Positions 10,184 to 20,186 of a stretch of DNA of 43,973 bases are shown piece after piece. Positions within the stretch are counted from its first letter, which is position 1. Each line of letters opens with the position of its first letter. This DNA is from Asterionellopsis glacialis (Eukaryota; Bacillariophyta; Plagiogrammaphyceae; Rhaphoneidales; Asterionellopsidaceae). The stretch lies in contig WKLE02001747.1 in assembly GCA_014885115.2 (NCBI GenBank), positions 1-43,973 of the forward strand. Direction: 5' to 3'. A program made the translations under genes and the position numbers. Below the pieces are notes generated by a model, which saw nothing but the letters and a program-made list of their open reading frames with translations, searched no databases and was not told the origin of the DNA.

Positions 10184-12232
10184 TTACGAATCATCGTCGT
10201 CGTCATAACCAATTTTCATTACCAATTTACCTTGACAATGTCCACTGGATAGGTAATGAAAGATACCATCAGTTTTAGTTGCATTTTTCCATTCTTGTGT
10301 ACCTGGTATTTCCCACCATTTGTCCATCAAGGGTGCACCACCTGCAATCCGTCCATTCATAAGTAAGCTCAAGATGATTTCCATTTCCTTTCGTTGATCT
10401 ACTACAAAACCATTACGGGAACTTGCAAACACAGTTTCAGTAGATACTGTACCACTTTTAAAGAATACAAAACTAAGATCCAAGGATTTTATACCAGATC
10501 CTGACACTACTAAGCATATCTTTCCAAAGGGTTTCAATACTTCCGCCAAACTACGGAATATAGATGATGTAGGTTCTGTCAAGCAAATTATATGATCTAC
10601 ACTACCCTGTCGTCCACCACCTAAGGATTCAATGTTCCCATGATCAATAACTTTATCAGCACCTAAACGTTTTTTACACCATGCCACCGATTCAGGTGTC
10701 GATGCTGTACAAACTATATGTAAATGGGGATACACGGCACGTGCTAACAAACATGCCCAACTTCCAACACCTCCAGCACCACCTACAATTAGTAAGGTAC
10801 TACGTACATGAAGGTTCGGTTGTGGTGATTGACGATGATCAGCAGCAGCAGTAGTACCGGTAACTGCTGGTGATATGTACAATCCAACCTTTTCCAATGC
10901 TTCGTATGCTGTGCATCCTGCGACAGGTATAGATGCAAGTTGTGCCATTTCATGAGAACGACATAATGGTTCTGGTACAGTTGCTACAAGACGTCGATCA
11001 ACTACTACATGTGTTGCATACGATCCTGGAAGGTCGGGATTACATAAGAAAATCACACGTTCACGACGACGATGTTGTGACGGTGATGATGGGGATGTCG
11101 CTGCAGATTCCTCCCCTCCTTCTCCCGTCGTTGAAGAAGTCATCATCGGTGTTGTTGTTGTTGTAGTGGTGGTCGTAGTAGTAGTAGTGGTTGCAGCTTC
11201 TTCAGTTGTAGTTGTTTCAGTAGTAGCAATAGTCGTTTTGGGTGTGGTGGCAGTAGCAGAAGACGTAGCACCATCCAAGTCAAGAAATCCACTTCCACCA
11301 AACCCTACAATGAATGGACGTTTATGGTCAGGTATAGGTTGATTGGGTTTCAAATTTAATTTTTGTACATCCACAGGATTTAAATCTGTATGCGATACAC
11401 GAATCCGCACTTGATGTTCATTGGGAGTAGGAAGTTCCATACTTCGATGGAATTCTAATGTTCCTGGTGTTTTATGTGGCATACCGAACTTTCGATTGGC
11501 ACCCCAAAATTCCATAACAGAATCACGTATATGTACTGGAACTAAAAAATTCATTTCCTTCCGTCCAATACTTTTTGTTATCTTTTCAAATGGATGCTTA
11601 TCACATAGTCGCAAGTCCTTACGTGCATCGTTAGGGTCTAATCCTATCCGTCTCAAGGTTTCTCTTCGCCGGAAGTCTTTGGCTGCAAATGTGGCACGAC
11701 GCCTTTCACTAGCTTGTTCCGGAAGTGGATCGGGAAACGGGGCTATCCGACTCCATTTATGTGTATCACCTTTGGACGTACAACCCTCAAAACAACAATA
11801 TCGACTACGTTTTCGTTTACTGCCAGTAGTTGGCGTCGCAGCACTGGTTGCAGGCGCAGCAGCAGCTGATGTAGAACTAGCACTTGGACTTGCTGCTGCT
11901 ATTGGTGCTGTTGCTACTGATATCGTCGGAGTCCCTGTTGCCATTGCTGCTGGTACTGCTATACTTTGTTGAGATTGTAGTGTTGTTGTAGATGCATCTG
12001 CTATTTGTTGTTGTTGCTGCTGCTGCTGTTCCGATCGCGGTTGTTGAGGTAATTCATCCCCAACTTTTTGTTCTCCACCCAACGTACTTTGGTGTTGGTG
12101 GTCCATTGATGTACTGGGCGACAAATCGTCGTCTTCCATGGCTTCTGGTTCAACATTTTGTTTCGATTCGTCTCCCCTTCCAGATGTTTGCTCAGTACTC
12201 TGGGATTCTCTATTTTTGTCACCCTCCATCAT
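10184..12232 (-). CDS. THAP-like zinc finger fused to a zinc-type alcohol dehydrogenase/quinone oxidoreductase (MDR) domain
   Basis: 682 aa, intronless, starting with two Met at 12232. Residues 1-138 are disordered, Gln/Ala/Thr-rich with a Q8 run. Residues 139-215 carry KRKR and then C147-x3-C151-x58-C210-x2-H213 with W160 and an Arg-rich helix between; this C-C...C-x2-H layout resembles THAP DNA-binding fingers, with a spacer slightly longer than usual. Residues about 252-455 form the GroES-like N-domain of medium-chain dehydrogenases (VRIRVSHTDLNPVDVQKL; PGSYATHVVV; IPVAGCTAYEAL), split by a Thr/Ser-rich insertion at 320-388. A Rossmann fold follows with GGAGGVG at 484-490, the NAD(P)H dinucleotide loop. 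The catalytic-zinc Cys/His set of classical alcohol dehydrogenases is not evident, so a quinone-oxidoreductase-type, zinc-free NADPH enzyme is likelier. The substrate is unknown. Putative nuclear targeting is inferred only from KRKR and the finger. Confidence 0.88.
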   Translation of the reverse strand: MMEGDKNRESQSTEQTSGRGDESKQNVEPEAMEDDDLSPSTSMDHQHQSTLGGEQKVGDELPQQPRSEQQQQQQQQIADASTTTLQSQQSIAVPAAMATGTPTISVATAPIAAASPSASSTSAAAAPATSAATPTTGSKRKRSRYCCFEGCTSKGDTHKWSRIAPFPDPLPEQASERRRATFAAKDFRRRETLRRIGLDPNDARKDLRLCDKHPFEKITKSIGRKEMNFLVPVHIRDSVMEFWGANRKFGMPHKTPGTLEFHRSMELPTPNEHQVRIRVSHTDLNPVDVQKLNLKPNQPIPDHKRPFIVGFGGSGFLDLDGATSSATATTPKTTIATTETTTTEEAATTTTTTTTTTTTTTPMMTSSTTGEGGEESAATSPSSPSQHRRRERVIFLCNPDLPGSYATHVVVDRRLVATVPEPLCRSHEMAQLASIPVAGCTAYEALEKVGLYISPAVTGTTAAADHRQSPQPNLHVRSTLLIVGGAGGVGSWACLLARAVYPHLHIVCTASTPESVAWCKKRLGADKVIDHGNIESLGGGRQGSVDHIICLTEPTSSIFRSLAEVLKPFGKICLVVSGSGIKSLDLSFVFFKSGTVSTETVFASSRNGFVVDQRKEMEIILSLLMNGRIAGGAPLMDKWWEIPGTQEWKNATKTDGIFHYLSSGHCQGKLVMKIGYDDDDDS

Positions 12233-12590
12233 TTCTATTGGAGTTTCTCAATTTTTTTAATTAAAAAAAATGACGATATCAACTTCGAGTTTTCTCCAAA
12301 CTTGAAAGATGACTTGTATCGTTTTTCTATGAAAATTTCTATAGTTCTTTCTTTCTTTTCTCTATTTGAGAATTCACGGCTTTGTATATAGGATCCCAAT
12401 AAGCTTGGAACAAAGCACAAGCAACACAAAGGACCCTCCGTAGAGTAACGCCAATCGTTTTCGATCGAGTTTTCTCGTTTTTACCACATCTGTTCGGCTT
12501 TAGGTTGATTTTGAGATCATTAGCGTATCTTGTCTTCAAGTTTGATTTGTGTGGGATGATTCCCCCTCAACCACAAGAGAGCGTGTGAGT

Positions 12591-12620
12591 TGACGCGACA
12601 TAAACACGTCATGCTGACGC
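12591..12620. promoter_or_regulatory. Cluster of three TGACG-type bZIP boxes
   Basis: TGACGC at 12591-12596, ACGTCA at 12606-12611 and TGACGC at 12615-12620 lie within 30 bp, about 360-390 bp upstream of the MDR fusion start. In Phaeodactylum such boxes (TGACGT/TGACGC) are known as CO2/cAMP-responsive elements bound by bZIP factors. Function here is inferred from the motif alone. Confidence 0.45.
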
Positions 12621-13679
12621 AAACGATCAACAAACTTCTTTGTCTACTGTACAGAAAACAATTGTATGTTAAGTAAAAGTTATTTTATTTTTATGTAGAA
12701 GGAAACTGTTGATAGAATGCAGGTTGAAAACTCACAGCAGCTATTTATGGCCAAATTACCTTAACAGATGGCATGCAAACGAGACTTTAACGTATATTTT
12801 CTATAGCTAGACCATTCCGTGATAAAAAAGACAAGGAGACACAAGTGTCTTTGTCACTTCTCTGTTTATTGTACAAGGTAAGTACAGCTAGGTACCTGAT
12901 ACTACTCTTACGTGACACAGCACAACATTCGAGCCAAACTACCTACTGGTACTATGCCGTTTACCTGTACTTTTGCAAACCAATACTGTATCATATGAGT
13001 CCATGTGCACAAAATTACGCATGTGTGCTAACGATTGTCCACGATACCTTACACATGTATACAAAATTTAATTCGTGAATTTACAATATAAATGTACTGT
13101 ACACATGACAGTATTTATTCCGACAGTTGTTTCAAACGAGGTAACGTCATTTTAACGACTAAATGCGTCATTTGAATCCCGCTCAGTCAGTCCTACCTAG
13201 TCCTACCGTAGGACTATTTATACCTACTGGAACATATAATAAGGAGTATTAATTAGACGCCAACGCAGAGGAAATGCAGAAAAAAATAATGTAGGTTATT
13301 GTAAAATATAATTGTTACTAATATTATATCTTTAAGCTATTTTCTTTATCTAGGTACCAAAGCATTCAATTGTGCTGATTGGCTGCAGTCAACGACAACA
13401 ACTGTTTTCAGAAAATATTGGAAAAATAAAAACTCATATAAAAATTACCTTAGGCCTCGTATCCGGCGCTGTTTTTTTGTTTGGTTGTCTTGCGGAGGGA
13501 GTCTTGGGCAACTTGCAACTTTGACTGTTCTCTCTCTAGCTACTTGTAATCCTACTAGAGAGAGGAATGCCAAAACCCCTGTGTCTCTTGAATTAGCTGA
13601 GAAGAGGAAAGAACAAGTTTCAAGTTGCCATTGTTGATCTTGTTGTTCCTGTATTTTTACACAATCACCACAAACTAAC
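12621..13679. other. Divergent intergenic region between the MDR fusion and GH16 genes
   Basis: No gene. It holds ACGTCA at 13144-13149 and GCGTCA at 13165-13170 (about 510-540 bp before the GH16 start), a perfect palindrome AGTCCTACCGTAGGACT at 13199-13215, and GGTACCT near 12891. A minus-strand ORF overlapping the GH16 start (13445-13849) has no supporting content. This is a probable shared promoter region. Confidence 0.5.
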
Positions 13680-15317
13680 ATGAAACTGTTTCTATTCTGC
13701 TTTGGATCTTTATTTCTGAAATGTTCATGTTTCGAATGTCCAAAGCTGGCATGGAGTGATGAATTTGACAACAATGAACTAAATGAAAAGAATTGGGAGA
13801 TCCAACTTGGCGATGGTTGTGATATTAATTTATGTGGATGGGGAAACAATGAATGGCAAACTTACGCCAAAGATAATATTCAAGTTAGCAATGGCGCACT
13901 TCAAATCGTAGCGAAAGCATCAACAGAAGGTAACAAGAAACAGTTTACATCAGCTCGGATCCGTTCCATAGGAAAACAAGATTTCTTACATGGATACTTT
14001 GAAGCTCGTGTACGATTACCAATCGGGCAGGGTATATGGCCAGCATTTTGGATGATGCCAACCAAGTCTATCTACGGCCAATGGCCACGATCAGGTGAAA
14101 TTGATATAATGGAAAATATTGGTAAAGAACATTCAACGGTTCATGGGACACTGCATTACAGTGATGACCCATCCCAGGGGAACCAGCGATATACAACATC
14201 CTATGTGAATCTTTGGGAAAATGAAAAGTTTTCAAGTCATTATCATAATTTCGCTCTATTGAAACAACCTGACAGTATCGCCTTTTACTTAGATGGATCA
14301 GAATATTCAAAAGTAACCAAGAATGATGTGTCACATTGGCCCTTTGAAGAAGAATTTCATTTTATTCTAAATCTCGCTGTAGGTGGTCTTTGGCCGGGAT
14401 ATCCAGATGAAACGACACAATTTCCACAAGTTATGGAAGTTGATTACATTCGGGTACACACAACTGCCACCTCCACCGCGACGAATGAAAGTAGTACTAC
14501 TATGTTTGGCAACTTCCGTGGTGCAAGACGTGCTGAGTATCAAGAGAAGAATGTAATATATGTACTTCAAAATGGTATTGAAGATTACACCTACAGCAAT
14601 TGGTCTGTACCAGAGGGCTCTTCATTCGTTCAAACTTCCAATAACTCTATTGCGGTTGACTTTGCTTCTTCGAGTGGGTACGTCAAGGTAACAGCCTTCA
14701 GTCCTACGTGTAATGTCACAAGAACCTTTTCGATTGCTGTGTCTGTAAATCCACCATTTGCCTATGACTTTAGCTTTGTCAATACAACGTTTGGCCAAGT
14801 AGATGAAGGGGAAGGAATTCAAGCTTCTGGAACGTATGAGATTGTAGACAATCCACTACCAGAAGATTTCATTCATCCATCATCTCCTGTAGTGAAGTAT
14901 GTTACCAATCCCATGCCTTATGATAACATTGCATACTCAACAGATGCCATATCCGATGTGAATGAATATGTTCATGCTAAACGGCGATTTTTTATTGACA
15001 TATACACGGATGCACCAGTGGGAACTGAACTATTGATACAATTAGAAGATCAATCAGCAGCAACTCCTGCCAACTTTCCAACAGGACGACATTCTCGATA
15101 CCGGTCTCGAGTTCCTGAAAGTTATGATGGCGAGGATACCATCAAAGGATGGAAACGTGTAGCATTTCATTTCGTGGATCAACTAGATCCTAATATCGAA
15201 CAAGTAGATAGCATTGTACTTATGCTCGACCCAGGATATGCGACTATGTATACTTGGTACTTCGATCATCTGGATTCCTATTTGGTTGTTGAAGATGACA
15301 AAGGTGAAAGTTCGTAA
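13680..15317 (+). CDS. Secreted GH16 family endo-beta-1,3-glucanase (laminarinase-like)
   Basis: 545 aa. Residues 1-18 form a signal peptide ending in a Cys-rich stretch. The GH16 jelly-roll spans about residues 23-260: LAWSDEFD at the start, GYFEARVRLP, then the active site GEIDIMENIG at 139-148 with E140 as nucleophile, D142 as helper and E145 as acid/base, and LNLAVGGLWPG near the end. Such enzymes cut beta-1,3-glucans such as laminarin or the diatom store chrysolaminarin, as well as wall glucans. The spacing E-I-D-I-M-E is the laminarinase type. Residues 285-357 look like an Ig/PKD-like beta domain and 358-535 form a second beta-rich module ending in WYFDHLDSYLVV; this could bind carbohydrate but I do not recognise a family. 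Several N-glycosylation sites occur. The gene is intronless and converges with the HSF gene across a 172-bp gap. Confidence 0.93.
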   Translation: MKLFLFCFGSLFLKCSCFECPKLAWSDEFDNNELNEKNWEIQLGDGCDINLCGWGNNEWQTYAKDNIQVSNGALQIVAKASTEGNKKQFTSARIRSIGKQDFLHGYFEARVRLPIGQGIWPAFWMMPTKSIYGQWPRSGEIDIMENIGKEHSTVHGTLHYSDDPSQGNQRYTTSYVNLWENEKFSSHYHNFALLKQPDSIAFYLDGSEYSKVTKNDVSHWPFEEEFHFILNLAVGGLWPGYPDETTQFPQVMEVDYIRVHTTATSTATNESSTTMFGNFRGARRAEYQEKNVIYVLQNGIEDYTYSNWSVPEGSSFVQTSNNSIAVDFASSSGYVKVTAFSPTCNVTRTFSIAVSVNPPFAYDFSFVNTTFGQVDEGEGIQASGTYEIVDNPLPEDFIHPSSPVVKYVTNPMPYDNIAYSTDAISDVNEYVHAKRRFFIDIYTDAPVGTELLIQLEDQSAATPANFPTGRHSRYRSRVPESYDGEDTIKGWKRVAFHFVDQLDPNIEQVDSIVLMLDPGYATMYTWYFDHLDSYLVVEDDKGESS

Positions 15318-15489
15318 ACCAACAGAAACAAGTGCGAAATGCATTAGAAACTTTATGCAATAATGTAAATAAATATAGAAATTTCATTATTTTTAACCCC
15401 TTCTGTGAACTATAATAGTGTTTAATTTTTTTTATCGTTTCTGTGATATTGTTTTGCTTGATACAAAAGCAATTGAGACTTTTGCACGT

Positions 15490-17003
15490 TCATCTTGGAT
15501 ATCGCAGTCCCCCCATCATGGCAGACATGCGTTCTTTGTGATAAAGATCTTCCGCTGGTCTTTCAAATCCCATCATTTGCCTGTTTGTTGGGGCAGACCG
15601 GGACAATAATGCTATTTCTGCAGCAGCCATAGAATCCAAACGACATTGTTCATCGAGTTGTGAAACGTGTGATGCACCAAAAGAGTGAGATGAATGAAAT
15701 GGTCTATGTGTCCCGATAGCATTAGTAACAGTAGCACCTTGTTTTCTTCGTTCAAGGTCAATCATTACTTCTTGCATAAGTTCCCTATGACTTGAACGGG
15801 ATATTTGGCTACCAGGAAGACCCATACCATCTAATGGTGCTAGTGGCGGGACGGCACCAAGACGATTTTGTCGTGCACGATATTGTGCTTGAAGTTCTTG
15901 TTCAACTTGTAGGCGCACCATATGTTCATCTTTTAGACGAGATTCTTGATGCAACCTAGCTTCAAGTCTTATACCATATTCTCTTTGAATTAGCTGTTCT
16001 TCCAGTGCATTAGCCTGTTGCTGTTCTTGTCTACGGGCAGTGGCCAAGTGACTTATACTTTCTCGGAGACGTCTTGTAACTTCGAGTTCAACAGACATTT
16101 CCAGCATGGAAGAGTCTTCAACTGAAATCCTTCTACCAGCTGGTGCTGGTATTAGATTGGTGTTTGGAAGTGGTGAGATCCTTTGTGCAACAGGCATCTG
16201 ATTTCTATCATGAAAACCTGTTGTATTTGGGATGGACGAAAATGTTGGTAGAGGACGTTGGAATCCAGTTGGATTTCCAGGATGCATCACGCTAGCAGAA
16301 GATCGATTAAAGGGCGGTGGAGCAATGCGATCATTCGCTGAGTAACCTGCTGTCTTCTGCATTAGCAGTGACTGTGGCTTCATGATTTGTTTTCCAGCTG
16401 GTGTTGGTGCTGGCGTAGGTTTCATCTTGTCAACAAGTTCAGGTTTTTCACGTTTGAAAAACTCGTGAGTAAACACATCAACCTTTCTGCCATTTTCCGT
16501 CTGGTCGCATGTAAATCCCCATCTGTGTAATTTTCTGAGGAAGCTCATATATTTTACCTTCTTCCAATGTATAGGTAGGATTTCCTCGCAAAATTCTCTT
16601 GGTTTTAAAATTGCAAATGATTCACCATCTGGACGCCATGTAACAATATGACTGAACTCTTCTTCATTCAACACATCCATAAGCTAAAGTTGGAAGGTTA
16701 TACGAAGGAGAATATAGCAAGGGATATATGTTAGACTCATATGAATATGCATAGTTTTCTGAATGAAAAATTTAAAAAAAAAAAACATACCGTTTTGGGA
16801 AATGTTTTCGGAAGTGGGACTTTCTTATCAAGTTTAATCGAAGGAAAATCACTACTTGTTGATAACTCATCAGATTTAGATTCACTATCAGTACGCATTG
16901 AAACTTTCTTCTCGTTATCTTGATGATCCGTTTCTTTTCTTGAAATATCCGCCTTGGAAAAAGCTTTGTTCATATTGATTAGCATTCTATGATAGCTTTT
17001 CAT
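15490..17003 (-). CDS. Heat shock factor-type transcription factor, two exons
   Basis: I read this as exons 17003-16791 and 16683-15490, giving 468 aa. The intron 16790-16684 (107 nt) has GTATGT at its 5' end and a pyrimidine-containing CCAACTTTAG at its 3' end. The junction is phase 0 and joins ...KTFPKT to LMDVLNEEE..., restoring the start of the HSF DNA-binding domain. That domain spans about residues 63-165: HIVTWRPDGESFAIL, the recognition helix region SFLRKLHRWGFT, then VDVFTHEFF. Exon 1 also encodes an acidic/basic disordered N-terminus. Residues about 250-345 are Glu/Gln/Arg-rich and would form a long coiled coil, probably for oligomerisation; the rest is disordered. HSF proteins bind inverted nGAAn repeats and are an expanded family in diatoms. 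The regulatory target is not visible here. Confidence 0.88.
16684..16790 (-). other. 107-nt spliceosomal intron of the HSF gene
   Basis: Read on the minus strand, it runs from GTATGTTTTT at 16790 to CAACTTTAG at 16684. It is AT-rich with a long A/T tract. The exon reading frames on both sides join in phase 0 inside the conserved HSF domain, which is the main support. Confidence 0.8.
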
Positions 17004-19038
17004 ACCGATTTCTGAAGGGAGGAGGTCCTTGAGGCCTAATAACTAAACTGTCTAGTAATTATGACTAGCTTATTCCCCCCTAACTTACTATGGGATGTAA
17101 AAGAAATCTTATGTAACAGGTTGGTCTTGGAGAAAAAATAAAAACACTCACTGTCTTGTTCGTAAAAAATTTGTTCTAGAAAGGGCATAAGCTGAAAAGC
17201 CGATTGGCAGTCTTGGACCGCGAGGGGCAAATAACATGTCTAGTACTAGTTATACGTAGGTCCTAGGACAACACTGGTCAACAGTAGGAGACGGTTGGTA
17301 TGTTTCGAATAGTCAGATCAAATTGTACCATTATCCGTGATGCTATTTTTTAGAAACAAACTAGTTGGACTTTTGTACCTGGGTAGGTCCTTTGTAACAC
17401 TGGGCTCCTTATATCTGTGATGTAGCCCAACGAGTGAAAATAATATGAAAAGCTTTAACTGGAAGGTCCTACCTTCAGAGGTACAGGCATATTTCCTTAC
17501 TGCGGATGTCCTTGTATTGATGTCCTAATCAGTAAGAACTGGTTCTGAATTGTATAGTACCTGTAGCATTCTACTGTGTCCGCATTGACGTCTAGTCTGA
17601 TTGAAAAATATATATGAATGCGAACCTGATGACATCAGTACCCCAAAATTCATGGTACAGAATCGCTGTAAAAAGTTGACTTAAAAAAATACCATTTTCT
17701 GGAATAGAGAAAATTATTGTGTTTTATTTTAACGTCGATAATAGAAAAGTAATGACAGCATGTGTACCAGGTAAGCCTGTTCTATAGATTTTTATCCTTT
17801 TTGTATATCGGTATTATTCCATTCTTCCACAGAGAGATGATAAGAAAACATATTACATATATATTTTCCTTGAACTGCGTCAGGGTCATCGAGGATAAAA
17901 CGTGATTATAGTCTGCCAGAATCTTTAAGTTCACAAACAACTTACCAAGGTAGAGTACATCCACAACTTCGTACCTGGTACCAGGTACAGGTAGAACTGG
18001 TTTTGCTACATCAAAAAATGGGTATTTTATAGTAAAAATGCATGGTATAAGGTAGAATTAGAATTTGATTTCCATCAGCACTTATTTACTTACCGACTTG
18101 TATATTGCACCAAAGTTAACAATACCTTCTTTTTGATTGGACGCGTACAATATAGCTGGTTCCGGTTATTTTATGCACAGTACCTTGTATTCGTTGTACT
18201 AGACAACGCAACGACGTAATGATGATATTGTATCATTCGACCAATATTGAGGCTGACGTAGTGATTCATATTACCACTGTAGTTATCATCCCTATTTTTT
18301 ACAATATATATTATGACGTGAGAGGTCTCTGATCTAGTACTGTGGAAAAATCAAAGAAAGTTTCTTTCCAAGTGGTGTCTTTTACAATTTCCGTGAAATA
18401 AGGTGCTGTACAGTGACTGTACCAGTGAATTCTTTCTGTCGAAAATGCCTCTTCCCGTGCCGTCGTCACAATCGAATAATGGCCTTTCCAAAACATCGTG
18501 TGCAACATGTTGTTGGGTATGTTACAGTCGCCGTGCATACTTAGTATGCCTTATAGATTTTCATGTGCCTCGTAATCGCTGAATATGAATATGAGTCGAA
18601 AGCTGCATGCAGTTTTCAACTAATCGGTTTTCGACTAGGGACCCTAGAGAGGGGTCCCTCGGAGATCAGTTAGAAATAATCTGGACATTAGAGATTTTGA
18701 GTCACTATGGCATAAAAAGTACTCTAGAAAAATGACGTGCCGCAAAGATTACTAACTAGACTCTAGCTTTAGAGCATCATTATTTTTTTAACGTACCATG
18801 TCAACGTTTTGGCTCATAACGCATCACTTTAGGGAGTGACAAAAGTCCACAAAACTTTTTTCCAGATTTTTTCTTTTTCATTAATTTTATCATTTCTGCC
18901 AACACCCTGGGAATGCTTACTAAATACATGTTGCTATGCATAATCCAGTGCTCTATATGGATCTGCATTAAATGTATAGTTTATATAAACTCTAAAATTC
19001 TGCACCAGGTTATTTGTTCCTAATATATTTGAAAAATA
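17004..19038. other. Intergenic; HSF upstream region with TGACGT boxes and palindromes
   Basis: No gene supported. TGACGT at 17586-17591, 18254-18259, 18314-18319 and 18733-18738. A perfect 18-bp palindrome GTACCTGGTACCAGGTAC lies at 17971-17988. A short hairpin with arms AGGGACCC (18637-18644) and GGGTCCCT (18652-18659) has a 7-nt loop. From about 18.9 kb onward CpG falls and the repeat desert begins. Confidence 0.5.
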
Positions 19039-19120
19039 CCATTTCAAGCTTCAAGGTCAAATTTCACAGTTATCTTACAAAACCATTTCAAGTTTCAAGG
19101 TCAAATTTCACAGTTATCTT
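19039..19120. repeat. Two-copy 44-bp tandem repeat
   Basis: CCATTTCAAGCTTCAAGG at 19039 and CCATTTCAAGTTTCAAGG at 19083 begin units of 44 bp; the first 38 bp of each (through TTTCACAGTTATCTT) differ at one base. No coding role is apparent. Confidence 0.85.
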
Positions 19121-19244
19121 CCATAGTTGATTACTACAGCAGCTGAAATAATGTTGTGGGGCAGAATTTTGCACATGATTCTGTCAGGGCACTATATATG
19201 GGTGGGTTGACCTTGCTTTCTTAGTCCAGGATATCTGGATCTGG

Positions 19245-19786
19245 ATGAGTTGTTCCAGGATTAGGTGGACCAGTCCAGTACTGAACTGTGACATAGAATT
19301 TTTTGAATCCAATTAATCAAAGCTAGTAATTTTGTGTGTTATTTTTTTTTGGGGGGGGGGGGGGANNNNNNNNNNNNNNNNNNNNNNNNNNNNNNNNNNN
19401 NNNNNNNNNNNNNNNNNNNNNNNNNNNNNNNNNCACCATTTTGCAAGATTGATCAGAAGAGATTTGGGTGTGCAACCGCCAATTTTTGTCAGTTGGGTGA
19501 GCCTGCAATGCCAAAAAGTGCACTGGCCAAGTTGTGATTGGATTCAATTCCAATACAAGTTGGCCATGTCGTAATATAAAATATTAACATGTGCGTATAT
19601 ATTGGCTGTATATTCCAGTAGCATAAAAGTATTAAAATATATATATTACCATTCTTAAAAGTATATAAAATTATGTATTCATGAATATGTTCATAATTTA
19701 AAAATATGATTTTTGGGAGTACGTGGAGTCTGCAGACCAAATGTCACAAGTTGGTCCACCTAATCCTGGAACAACTCAGATACACC
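19245..19786. mobile_element. Nearly complete element A: 0.54-kb inverted-repeat (MITE-like) transposon
   Basis: The left end at 19245 reads GAGTTGTTCCAGGATTAG, then GTGGACCAGTCC and, slightly inward, ACTGTGACAT. The right end (19786 back to about 19740, reverse complement) reads GAGTTGTTCCAGGATTAG, then GTGGACCAACTTGTGACAT. The two termini are inverted copies, the right one lacking about 12 bp of the left. Inside is a T9-G14 run followed by 68 N, so the internal sequence is incomplete. No transposase ORF is visible, so the copy is non-autonomous. Flanking target duplications are not clear. Confidence 0.7.
19366..19433. other. Assembly gap (68 N)
   Basis: A run of 68 N directly after T9 (19342-19350), G14 (19351-19364) and one A. 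The homopolymers probably caused the gap. ORFs spanning it are artefacts. Confidence 0.98.
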
Positions 19787-20186
19787 TCTTCCAATAACAG
19801 AAGATCATCATTCTTTTTGCAATTATCTGAAGTATTTTTTCTTGCTTTTTCTAGGAGAAACTGGTTACATATTCATCATGCTCAAATATACAAAAGTTGA
19901 GTACTTAATTTTGATACTACTCCCTGTAGACCACCTGCAGACAAAAAAACATTGACATACTATGTTAACTCCTGTATTTTTGTAACACAATTTTTTTCTG
20001 CAGTGTCACCCAATTAGGTTATGATACTGTCAAAAATCCACATGACACCCGGCATCTCTTTCTTTTCCATCATTTTTACCATGGTACAGAATTTGTGACA
20101 CAAAACTCTAATCATCATCTGTGCTGTTAAGCAAAACCCTAATCAACATCTGCATTGTCAAGCACCAAAATCCAAAGAGGCCCAAG

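Noticed and set aside
11421..11972. 183-codon plus-strand ORF
   Set aside because: A shadow of the MDR fusion gene on the opposite strand, with no independent motif.
13445..13849. 134-codon minus-strand ORF over the GH16 start
   Set aside because: It overlaps the signal peptide and active enzyme frame; composition is that of an antisense shadow.
18637..18659. Hairpin AGGGACCC/GGGTCCCT as a terminator
   Set aside because: It is far from any supported gene end and has no T run; kept only as a note in the intergenic entry.
19323..19574. ORFs across the small N gap
   Set aside because: They consist of N and homopolymer translations only.
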